From Plastoroseomonas hellenica (GTDB lineage Bacteria > Pseudomonadota > Alphaproteobacteria > Acetobacterales > Acetobacteraceae): DNA of 64,000 nt. Below the pieces are notes generated by a model. It did no database searches and was not told the origin of the DNA. It was given only the letters and a program-made list of their open reading frames with translations. The stretch is taken from NCBI RefSeq assembly GCF_018129085.1, contig NZ_JAAGBB010000025.1, forward strand, positions 43,553-107,552, in the 5' to 3' direction. The position numbers were made by a program, and so were the translations under genes. The first letter of the stretch is position 1; each line of letters begins with the position of its first letter. This document shows positions 17,310 to 24,883 of this stretch, in pieces.

Positions 17310-17597
17310 ATGACCAATCATCTCCTCTCGCTCGGCATCGGCTTCGCCGTCGGCATCGCCTATGGCGTGCTCGGCGTACGCTCGCCGGCGCCACCCGTCA
17401 TTGCCCTGCTCGGCCTCCTCGGCATGCTGGTCGGCGAACAGGTGGCCCCGATCGCCAGGCGGTGGCTCGCCGGCGATCGCCTAACACTCGGCGCCATCCA
17501 TGCGGATTGCACGGAGCACCTCTTCGGCACGCTTCCCGGACGCCGCCCCAATCAGCAGACTGCCCGAAACAACCCCAACGCGGAGCCACCGGCATGA
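17310..17597 (+). CDS. XapX domain-containing small membrane protein
   Basis: 95 residues. The first 50 form two hydrophobic stretches around the XapX motif (IAYGVLGVRSPAPPVIALLGLLGMLVGE), a short module found in many proteobacteria next to hydrolases. The C-terminal 45 residues are polar, with one Cys, and unremarkable. ATG 17310 is chosen because homology begins at MTNHLLSLGIGFAVG; an upstream in-frame Met at 17274 adds only polar residues. It overlaps the amidohydrolase start as ATGA. Function unknown; the coupling suggests a membrane partner for the amidohydrolase operon. Confidence 0.85.
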   Translation: MTNHLLSLGIGFAVGIAYGVLGVRSPAPPVIALLGLLGMLVGEQVAPIARRWLAGDRLTLGAIHADCTEHLFGTLPGRRPNQQTARNNPNAEPPA

Positions 17598-19564
17598 ACC
17601 CGCTGACCCGTCGCCAGGCCGCGACCAGCGCCGCGACCTTCGGCATCGCATCCCTGCTTCGGAGCCCCGCCATGGCCCAGACCACGCCCGACCTGATCCT
17701 GACCAATGGCCGCTTCACCACGCTCGACCGTGCGAACCCGGCGCCGGAAGCCGTTGCGATCACCGGCGGGCGCTTCTCCGCGGTCGGCGAGGCGCGCGAA
17801 ATCCTGCCGACCGCCGGCCCCACGACCGAGGTCGTCGACCTGCGCGGCCGTCGTGCGATCCCCGGGCTGATCGACAGCCACATGCACATCATCCGCGGCG
17901 GGCTGAACTACAACCTCGAGCTCCGCTGGGATGGCGTGCGGTCGCTCGCCGATGGCATGGCCATGCTGCGTCGCCAGGTGCAGGACACGCCGCCACCGCA
18001 ATGGGTGCGCGTCGTCGGCGGCTTCACCGAACACCAGTTCGCCGAGAAGCGCCTGCCGACCCTCGATGAGCTGAACGCCGCGGCACCCGATACGCCGGTC
18101 TTCATCCTGCACCTCTATGACCGCGCCTTGCTGAACCGCGCCGCGCTCCGCGCCGTCGGCTATACCAGCGACACGCCGAACCCGCCGGGTGGCGAGATCC
18201 AGCGCGACGCCTCCGGCGAGCCGACGGGGCTGATGCTGGCCAAGCCGAACGCGCTGATCCTCTATGCGACCCTGGCGCGCGGCCCGAAGCTCGACCCCGA
18301 CCAGCAGCGCAACTCGACGCGGCACTTCATGCGGGAGATGAACCGCCTCGGCGTCACCGGCGTCATCGATGCCGGCGGCGGCTTCCAGAACTACCCCGAG
18401 GATTACGAGATCATTCAGAAGCTGCATGCCGATGGCGATCTGACCCTACGCATCGCCTACAACCTCTTCACCCAGAAGGCGGGCGAGGAGCTGCAGGACT
18501 TCACCCGCTGGGGTCAGATGGTGCGGCCGGGCCAGGGCGATGACAGCCTGCGCCACAACGGCGCCGGCGAGATGCTGGTCTTCTCCGCCGCCGATTTCGA
18601 GGATTTCCGGGAACCGCGGCCGGAGATGCCGCCCGGCATGGAAGGCCAGCTCGAGACCGTGGTGCGCAAGCTGGTCGAGAACCGTTGGCCGTGGCGCCTG
18701 CATGCCACCTATGACGAGACCATCACCCGCGCGCTCGACGTCTTCGAGAAGGTCAACCGCGACCAGCCGATCGGCGACCTGCACTGGTTCTTCGATCATG
18801 CGGAGACCATCTCCGACCGCAACATCGATCGCATCGCGGCGCTCGGTGGCGGCATCGCGGTACAGCACCGGATGACCTTCCAGGGCGAGTATTTCGTGGA
18901 ACGCTACGGCGCCCGCGCCGCCGAGCGCACGCCACCGATCCGCCGCATGCTGGCCGCCGGCGTGCCGGTCGGCGGCGGCACCGATGCAACGCGCGTCGCC
19001 TCCTACAACCCCTGGGTCAGCATGGCCTGGATGGTGACCGGGCAGACGCTCGGTGGGCTCCGCCTCTACCCGCCGGCCAACCGGCTGGACAGGGAAGAAG
19101 CGCTCCGGCTTTGGACCGAGGCGAATACCTGGTTCTCGACCGAGGGCGGCAAGAAGGGACAGATCAAGACCGGCCAGCTCGCGGACCTGGCGGTGCTCTC
19201 CGACGACTACTTCAGCGTGCCGGAGGATCGCATCCAGGACATTGAGTCCGTGCTGACACTGCTCGGCGGCAAGCCGGTGTTCGGCGCCGGGGATTTCGCG
19301 CCGCTCGCGCCGCCCCCGCCGCCGGTGCTGCCGGAGTGGTCACCGGTACGCCGCTTCGGCGGCTATCAGCGCCGCGCCGATGCGGGCCGCCAGCAGCGCC
19401 TGGCCGCGGAGGCGGTCGCGTCAGCGAGCCGCGCCGGCTGCGGCTGCGGCACGGCCTGCGGCGTGCACGGCCATGACCATGCCAGCGCCTGGGACGCGGC
19501 GCTGCCGGTCTCCGACCTCGCCGGCTTCTGGGGTGGGCTCGGCTGCGCCTGCTGGGCGGTCTGA
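17594..19564 (+). CDS. Exported amidohydrolase (YtcJ-like) with Cys/His-rich C-terminal tail
   Basis: 656-residue amidohydrolase superfamily enzyme. A Tat-like leader (LTRRQAATSAATFGIASLL...AMAQ) predicts export. The N-terminal strand LILTNGRFTTLDRANPAPEAVAI and metal motif LIDSHMHIIRGG (HxH) are typical of amidohydrolase 3/YtcJ proteins, with a late Asp in GGGTDATRV. After the catalytic domain and a linker, the last 43 residues hold five Cys and three His (Cys616, 618, 622, 651, 653; His625, 627, 629), a likely metal-binding tail. It sits between XapX and DoxX genes with overlaps on both sides. The substrate is unknown; YtcJ-like proteins hydrolyse N-acyl or cyclic amides. Confidence 0.9.
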   Translation: MNPLTRRQAATSAATFGIASLLRSPAMAQTTPDLILTNGRFTTLDRANPAPEAVAITGGRFSAVGEAREILPTAGPTTEVVDLRGRRAIPGLIDSHMHIIRGGLNYNLELRWDGVRSLADGMAMLRRQVQDTPPPQWVRVVGGFTEHQFAEKRLPTLDELNAAAPDTPVFILHLYDRALLNRAALRAVGYTSDTPNPPGGEIQRDASGEPTGLMLAKPNALILYATLARGPKLDPDQQRNSTRHFMREMNRLGVTGVIDAGGGFQNYPEDYEIIQKLHADGDLTLRIAYNLFTQKAGEELQDFTRWGQMVRPGQGDDSLRHNGAGEMLVFSAADFEDFREPRPEMPPGMEGQLETVVRKLVENRWPWRLHATYDETITRALDVFEKVNRDQPIGDLHWFFDHAETISDRNIDRIAALGGGIAVQHRMTFQGEYFVERYGARAAERTPPIRRMLAAGVPVGGGTDATRVASYNPWVSMAWMVTGQTLGGLRLYPPANRLDREEALRLWTEANTWFSTEGGKKGQIKTGQLADLAVLSDDYFSVPEDRIQDIESVLTLLGGKPVFGAGDFAPLAPPPPPVLPEWSPVRRFGGYQRRADAGRQQRLAAEAVASASRAGCGCGTACGVHGHDHASAWDAALPVSDLAGFWGGLGCACWAV

Positions 19565-19968
19565 TGGTCGCCTTCCTGCGGGCGCCCTGGATCGGGCGCC
19601 TCGCCCTGCTCGCGCTCTGCGCCGCCTATATCCAGGGCGGGCTGAACAAGCTCCTGGACTGGCCGGGCGCGGTGGCGGAGGCCGTGCATTTCGGGCTGCC
19701 GCTGCCGGCCGTGGTGGCGACGGCGACCATCGTGACGGAGCTGGTCGGCTCAGCCTTGGTGATCTCGGGGCGGCTGCGCTGGCTGGGTGCGCTTGCTCTC
19801 GCGGGCTTCACCCTGGTCGCGACCTTCGTCGCCAACCGCTTCTGGGCGCTGCCACCCGGGCATGAGCGCTTCATGACCGCCAACGCTTTCTTCGAGCATC
19901 TCGGCCTGATCGGCGGCTTCCTCTACGTCGCGCGCCACGATCTGCTCGGCCGCGCGACCACATCCTGA
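19564..19968 (+). CDS. DoxX family membrane protein
   Basis: 134 residues with four hydrophobic helices and the DoxX pattern: early GGLNKLLDWPGAVAE, central VTELVGSALVISGRLRWLGALALAGFT, then FWALPPGHERFMTANAFFEHLGLIGGF with the conserved acidic/His cluster. Its start overlaps the amidohydrolase stop (TGATG), so it is the third gene of the operon. DoxX proteins are inner-membrane proteins, some linked to quinone-dependent oxidation, but most are uncharacterised. Confidence 0.9.
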   Translation: MVAFLRAPWIGRLALLALCAAYIQGGLNKLLDWPGAVAEAVHFGLPLPAVVATATIVTELVGSALVISGRLRWLGALALAGFTLVATFVANRFWALPPGHERFMTANAFFEHLGLIGGFLYVARHDLLGRATTS

Positions 19969-19983
19969 CGCCGTGACGGGCAT

Positions 19984-20013
19984 CCTGGAGAGGAGGCATG
20001 CCTCCTCTCCAGG
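19984..20013. terminator. Bidirectional hairpin between convergent genes
   Basis: A perfect 30-bp palindrome whose left arm is CCTGGAGAGGAGGCA and whose right arm is its exact reverse complement. It lies between the stops of the DoxX gene (+) and tctA (-), the place for a shared terminator. No T-tract follows on either strand. Confidence 0.7.
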
Positions 20014-20021
20014 GCATTCCC

Positions 20022-21554
20022 TCAGGCGATCACGTCGGAGGGCGGCACCGGCAAGGCGGTGCCCTTGCCGGCGCGTGCCCGCATGGCGAAGAAGGCCTGG
20101 GCAGCGAGCAGCAGCACGATGATGCCGATGATCGTGCCGCTGATCGGCCGTTCGATGAAGGTCGTCAGATGCCCTCGGGACAGCAGCAGGGCGCGGCGGA
20201 AATTCTCCTCCACCATCGGTCCCAGCACGTAGCCGAGCAGGATCGGTGCGATCGGGAAGTCGAGCGCCATGAAGATCGCGCCGAAGATGCCGAAGGCCAG
20301 CACCTCATAGACCGCGAAGATGTCGTTGTTCACGGAATAGGCACCGATCGCGATGAAGAACACCGCTGACGGGAACAGGAACCGGTAGGGCACCTGCAGC
20401 AGCTTCACCCAGACGCCGATCATCGGGACGTTCAGCACCATCAGCATGACATTGCCGACCCAGAAGCTGGCGATCAGCCCCCAGAAGATATCGGGATGCT
20501 CGGTCAGCAGGCGGGGCCCCGGCTGGATACCGTGGATCAGCAGCGCGCCCAGCAGCAGCGCCATGACGGCGTCGCCGGGGATGCCGAGGCTCATGGTCGG
20601 GATGAAGTCGACCTGGGTCTTGGAATGCGAAGCGGCTTCCGGCGCCGCGACGCCGGCGATCATGCCAGTGCCGAATTTTTCAGGCGTGCGGGAGACCTTC
20701 TGCTCCAGCGCATAGGCGATGAAGGTGGTGATGGTCGGCCCGGTGCCCGGCATGGCGCCGAACAGCGTGCCGACCAGGGTGCCGCGCAGCATCGGGAAGA
20801 AGGCTTCCTTCAGCTCGGCCTTGCTCGGCCGCATGTCGCGGAACCGCACCGGCGCCAGGCTGCCGATGTGCTTCATGCGGTTCACATGCCGCAGGAAGTC
20901 GGCGATGCCGAAGACGCCCATGGCGATCGAGACCAGCTCGATCCCGTCGGCGAGCTCCGGAATGCCGAAATTGAAGCGCTGCAGGCCGGTCTGGACATCG
21001 GTGCCGACGGTGCCGATCAGGAGGCCGATCACCGTCATGGCGATGCCCTTGACCGGCGATCCCCGCGACATCGTCGATCCCGCGATCAGCCCCAGCAGCA
21101 TGATGGAGAACAGCTCGGGCGGGCCGAACTTGAAGGCGACCGCGACCAGCAGCGGCGAGGCGAAGACCATGACGATGATGCCGAAGGATGCCGCGAAGAA
21201 GGAGCAGAGCATGGTCAGGCCGAGCGCCGTGCCCCCCTTGCCTTTTCGCGTCATCGGATAGCCGTCGAGGCAGGTGACGGCGTGCGGCGGATGCGAGGGC
21301 AGGTTCAGCAGGATGGCGCCGATCGCGCCGCCATACTGGGATCCGTAGAAGATGCCCGCCAGCATCAGGATCGCCGGCACCGGCTGCATGGAGAAGGTCA
21401 GCGGCAGCAGCATGGAGATGGCGGTGAGCGCGCCGGTCCCCGGCAGTACGCCGATCAGGTTGCCGACCAGAACGCCGACGAAGCACCAGAAGAGGTTGTG
21501 GGGTTCGAAGGCCAGACCGAAGCCGTAGCCGAGGTCCATCAAGGACTGCCACAT
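20022..21554 (-). CDS. tctA: Tripartite tricarboxylate transporter permease TctA
   Basis: 510-residue large membrane subunit of a TTT transporter, about 12 helices. The TctA hallmarks are clear: VGVLVGNLIGVLPGTGALTAISMLLPLTF near the N-terminus, and MPGTGPTITTFIAYALEQK with the conserved SKTQVDFIPTMSLGIPGD block. ATG 21554 overlaps the tctB stop (TGATG). TTT systems import carboxylates with a periplasmic TctC receptor; none is adjacent, but a tctC lies at 28976-29962 on the other side of the Hyu operon. Confidence 0.95.
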   Translation of the reverse strand: MWQSLMDLGYGFGLAFEPHNLFWCFVGVLVGNLIGVLPGTGALTAISMLLPLTFSMQPVPAILMLAGIFYGSQYGGAIGAILLNLPSHPPHAVTCLDGYPMTRKGKGGTALGLTMLCSFFAASFGIIVMVFASPLLVAVAFKFGPPELFSIMLLGLIAGSTMSRGSPVKGIAMTVIGLLIGTVGTDVQTGLQRFNFGIPELADGIELVSIAMGVFGIADFLRHVNRMKHIGSLAPVRFRDMRPSKAELKEAFFPMLRGTLVGTLFGAMPGTGPTITTFIAYALEQKVSRTPEKFGTGMIAGVAAPEAASHSKTQVDFIPTMSLGIPGDAVMALLLGALLIHGIQPGPRLLTEHPDIFWGLIASFWVGNVMLMVLNVPMIGVWVKLLQVPYRFLFPSAVFFIAIGAYSVNNDIFAVYEVLAFGIFGAIFMALDFPIAPILLGYVLGPMVEENFRRALLLSRGHLTTFIERPISGTIIGIIVLLLAAQAFFAMRARAGKGTALPVPPSDVIA

Positions 21555-22042
21555 CACATGAAATCCCGGCTGAACAAGGGGAAGAGGATGCCGAGGCCCC
21601 ACCAGAAGACGGCGACGCCGGCGATGGTGACGCCGATGGACAGCAGCACGATGTCGCGCAGGCTGTTGTCGCGGTCGCCGAGGGCCGCGATGAAGACGCA
21701 GGCGAAGGTCGCCGGCACCAGGCCGGTCAGCTCCCCCAGCACCGCGAAGGCGATGACGGCCAGGCAGATGCAGGCCCAGCCGCGCCATTCCGGCGGATGC
21801 CGCCGCACCGCCTCGCCCTCGATGACTGCGGTCCGGGCGTTGCGCGCCATGGCGGTGCCGAGCAGCACCACGCCGGCGGCGGCGAGGATGATGCCGAGCG
21901 CGGCCGGGAAGAAGCCCGGCCCCATGCGGGTGAGGGTGCCGATCTGATAGCTCTGCGCCTGGAAGGCAGCCGCCAGCCCGACGATGACAAGTATTAATCC
22001 GCCGCAATAATCTTTGTACCGCGGAGATGTCAGTAATTCCAT
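21554..22042 (-). CDS. tctB: Tripartite tricarboxylate transporter small subunit TctB
   Basis: 162 residues with four membrane helices, typical of TctB. The N-terminal helix GGLILVIVGLAAAFQAQSY is followed by the conserved TRMGPGFFPAALGIILAAAGVVLL. ATG 22042 has GGAGGACG upstream; the longer frame to 22138 lacks family similarity. Overlap with tctA shows an operon tctB-tctA. Confidence 0.92.
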   Translation of the reverse strand: MELLTSPRYKDYCGGLILVIVGLAAAFQAQSYQIGTLTRMGPGFFPAALGIILAAAGVVLLGTAMARNARTAVIEGEAVRRHPPEWRGWACICLAVIAFAVLGELTGLVPATFACVFIAALGDRDNSLRDIVLLSIGVTIAGVAVFWWGLGILFPLFSRDFM

Positions 22043-22437
22043 GGGACGTCCTCCAAAATCGACCGTCTTTTGCATATTATTGTTGAGTATCCGCGCAAAC
22101 AAGCAGCGACGGCACGGCATCTCCGGCGGCGTCGGCATGGATGCCTCCGCAACGATGGAACTCCATATTTTCCCTTGTAATCAGCGAATTGCTGCTCTGC
22201 AGCATAGAATGTCCATCTGGCGCCGGTCGCCAGGCAGCCCCAACGCGGTTGCCATGGACAAATATTCATCCTGGCCAATCCGCGTTATCGAAGTAAAAAA
22301 TCAGCAACTAATAAGACGACTGCCCGAAATCCGTTTCGGAATCGGCTTGCGCCGGCTGACCGCGGTCGCCATGCGGCCGCCGGCCGCATCATGCCGCCGG
22401 TTCGATATCCGTCAGCGGCCGCAAGGCCGCCCGTGTG
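22043..22437. other. 395-bp gene-free region, comparatively AT-rich
   Basis: No supportable gene. The half nearest tctB (22050-22340) is clearly less GC-rich than the rest of the window and probably carries the tctBA promoter. The other end has two GC hairpins that may end the creatininase transcript: ATGCGGCCG-C-CGGCCGCAT (22371-22389) and GCGGCC-GCAA-GGCCGC (22415-22430). The latter closely resembles the first stem of the intergenic repeats at 43383 and 48073. Confidence 0.6.
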
Positions 22438-23277
22438 TCAGGCGACGATCGGCGGGATGCGGACCGTGACCTCGGTCCGGCGCATGGCGGCGATCACGCC
22501 GGCCAGGCGATCGGCGATCGCCGCGACCATCGCACGCCCCTTCTCGGCGCTGGCGAGGCTGTCGTCGCCGACCACGCCCTGCCGCGCCTCGGTCCGGGCC
22601 CGGAATTCCTCGGGCAGATGCGGCATGGAGACCGAGTCCCCATCGAGGCGGGCGTCCAGCGTGTAATGGCCATGCCGCGGCGCGGCGCCGCGGACCTGCG
22701 CCACGAAGCCGCCGGGTGCCCGCGCCATGTCGGTCAGATGCGGGTAATAGGCGAGCACCAGCGAGGTCTCGCTTTCGCCGGCATGGCCGAGCGTGCCCGG
22801 GCCGCCTTCCGACAGGCCAGCGACGGCGCCGCGCGCCAGCAACCCGCAATCGGCGACGGCGACCAGCGCGCCGGTCGCCATGCGCAGCTTCACCGCGGCG
22901 ATTTCGAGCGGTGCGAGATTCGCCATGCGGTTGCCGTTGACCAGCACGATGCGGCGGAAGCCGTGCCGCACCAGGCATTCGCCGATATCCACCGCGACCG
23001 CCGTCAGCGTCTCCGCCCGGAGGCCGAGCGTGCCGGGGAAGGCCATATGGCCATGCGACCAGCCGTAATGCAGCGGCGGCGCCGCCAGGCAGTTCGCGCG
23101 CCGCGCCGCCTCCTCCGCCACCACGCTCGCCCATCCGGTGTCGAGCAGCAGCGGCGCGTGGTGCCCGTGCTGCTCGGTCGCGCCGATCGGCAGCAGGGCG
23201 ACGTCGTCGACCGCGAGCTGCGCCGCGATCTCGTCCCATGACAGCTCGTGCATCCAAACGCTCGGGCGTCCCGGCAT
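22438..23277 (-). CDS. Creatininase family protein
   Basis: 279-residue member of the creatininase/creatinine amidohydrolase family. Metal-site motifs are visible: LLPIGATEQHGHHAPLLLDT (Glu and His ligands), the HYGWSHGHMAFPGTLGL loop, VNGNRMAN, and AGESETS with the Glu ligand. ATG 23277 has a GGAGAG upstream and lies 22 bp after the hyuB stop; a longer frame would overlap hyuB. The family includes creatininase, other cyclic-amide or formamide hydrolases and MftE peptidase, so the substrate is not fixed. Sitting after HyuA/HyuB it may feed or follow hydantoin-type ring opening. Confidence 0.88.
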   Translation of the reverse strand: MPGRPSVWMHELSWDEIAAQLAVDDVALLPIGATEQHGHHAPLLLDTGWASVVAEEAARRANCLAAPPLHYGWSHGHMAFPGTLGLRAETLTAVAVDIGECLVRHGFRRIVLVNGNRMANLAPLEIAAVKLRMATGALVAVADCGLLARGAVAGLSEGGPGTLGHAGESETSLVLAYYPHLTDMARAPGGFVAQVRGAAPRHGHYTLDARLDGDSVSMPHLPEEFRARTEARQGVVGDDSLASAEKGRAMVAAIADRLAGVIAAMRRTEVTVRIPPIVA

Positions 23278-23299
23278 CTCCGTCTCTCCGATCTGCTTC

Positions 23300-24883
23300 C
23301 TACTCAGCCTCGCCGAACCCGCCACCACCTGGCGTCAGCACCCGCAGCACGTCACCGGGGGCGAGCGCCAGGTCCACGGCCGCCGAGGGCAACCGCTTCT
23401 CCCCAGGCGTGTCCGGATTCAGCAGGAAGGCGCCGGTCGCACCGTCCCCGCCGCCGGCGACGCCGCGCGCGGGGCGCCGCTGCCGTTCCGAGGAGAGGCT
23501 GACGGTGACACCCTCGGTCAGGACGCGATAGTCCCGGATCACGCCCCGGCCACCGCGATGCCGTCCTTCCCCGCCGGAGCCGCGCCGCAACGCGTAGCGC
23601 TCGACGCGCAGCGGATAGGCATTCTCCAGCGCCTCCACCGGCAGGTTGGCGGCGCCGGAGGCATGCACGCGCACTGCATCCATCCCGTCCCGCGTACCCC
23701 GCGCCCCCATGCCGCCGGCGATGGTTTCGTAATCCACGAAGACGCCACCATGCCGCGGCTCGGGGCCGGAGAAGATTACCAGGTGATGCGGCCCGCTATC
23801 GGCCATGCCGCGCGCACCCAGCGTCTGGCCCATCGCCGCGACGATGAGGTCGCCGAGCACGCCGCAGGTGATGGCGCGCGTGCCCACCGCCGCGGGCGGC
23901 AGCGGGTCGAGGATGCTGCCCGGCCGCGTCACCACCTCGATCACGTCGTAGTAGCCGGCATTCGGCGGCACGTCGGGATCGAGCAACGACTTCGCCACCG
24001 CATAGACCACCGCCAGCACCGCCTTGCGCGGCACGTTGCGGCTGCTGCCCGTGAGCTGCGGCGCGGATCCGGTGAAGTCGAAACAGAGCCGCCCGCCGTT
24101 GACCGAGACGCGCAGATGCAACCGTGCGGGCGCGCCGCCATCGCCTTCGTCCAGCGCCTCCTCCGCCTCGTAGGTGCCCTCGGGCAGCGCCGCGACGGCC
24201 GCTTCGAAGCGCTGCCCGGTCGCGCGGAGAAAGGCTTCGATGCAGGCGTGGATCACCGGTCGCGGGTGCTGCGCGAAGAGCCCGGCGACGCGTTCGATCC
24301 CGACGCGATTGGCGGCGAACTGCGCCTGAAGGTCGCCCAGGCGCTCATCAGGGGTGCGGCTGTTGAGCAGCACGATGTCTATGATCCCTAGGTCGGGTTG
24401 CCCGCCGCGCAGCACGCGCACCACCGGGATCCGCAGCCCTTCCTGGTAGATCGTCGCGCAGAGCGCCGATTCCGATCCGGGCACCATGCCGCCGACATCG
24501 GCGTGATGCGCGATATTGGCGACGAAGGCAACGACGGCGCTGTCCACGAAGACCGGCGCCACCACGTTCAGATCCGGCAGATGGGTGCCGCCGCCGCTGT
24601 AGGGATCGTTCGCCAGAAACATGTCGCCCGGCGCCATTCGGTCGGTCGGGTATTTCGCCAGAATCGCCTCGATGGCGCCGATCATCGAGCCGAGATGGAT
24701 CGGGATGCGATTGGCCTGGGCGACCACGCGTCCTTGCGCATCGAAGATCGCGGAGGAGCAGTCCGCGCGTTCCTTGATGTTGGGAGAGAAGGCGAGGGCG
24801 ACGAGCGTCGCCGCGATCTCCTCGGCGGCCAAGGCCAGGTAGCGCGCGGTCACTTCGGTCAGGATGGGGTCGGGTGCGGTCAT
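23300..24883 (-). CDS. hyuB: Hydantoinase B/oxoprolinase family protein
   Basis: 527-residue HyuB-type subunit. Seen: DPILTEVTARYLALAAEEIAATLVALAFSPNIKERADCSSAIFD, the conserved HLGSMIGAIEAI, LANDPYSGGGTHLPDL, and the glycine-rich C-terminus LTPGGGGFG. It overlaps hyuA by 4 bp (ATGA). With HyuA it would form an ATP-dependent cyclic-amide hydrolase acting on hydantoins, 5-oxoproline or related rings. Confidence 0.93.
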   Translation of the reverse strand: MTAPDPILTEVTARYLALAAEEIAATLVALAFSPNIKERADCSSAIFDAQGRVVAQANRIPIHLGSMIGAIEAILAKYPTDRMAPGDMFLANDPYSGGGTHLPDLNVVAPVFVDSAVVAFVANIAHHADVGGMVPGSESALCATIYQEGLRIPVVRVLRGGQPDLGIIDIVLLNSRTPDERLGDLQAQFAANRVGIERVAGLFAQHPRPVIHACIEAFLRATGQRFEAAVAALPEGTYEAEEALDEGDGGAPARLHLRVSVNGGRLCFDFTGSAPQLTGSSRNVPRKAVLAVVYAVAKSLLDPDVPPNAGYYDVIEVVTRPGSILDPLPPAAVGTRAITCGVLGDLIVAAMGQTLGARGMADSGPHHLVIFSGPEPRHGGVFVDYETIAGGMGARGTRDGMDAVRVHASGAANLPVEALENAYPLRVERYALRRGSGGEGRHRGGRGVIRDYRVLTEGVTVSLSSERQRRPARGVAGGGDGATGAFLLNPDTPGEKRLPSAAVDLALAPGDVLRVLTPGGGGFGEAE

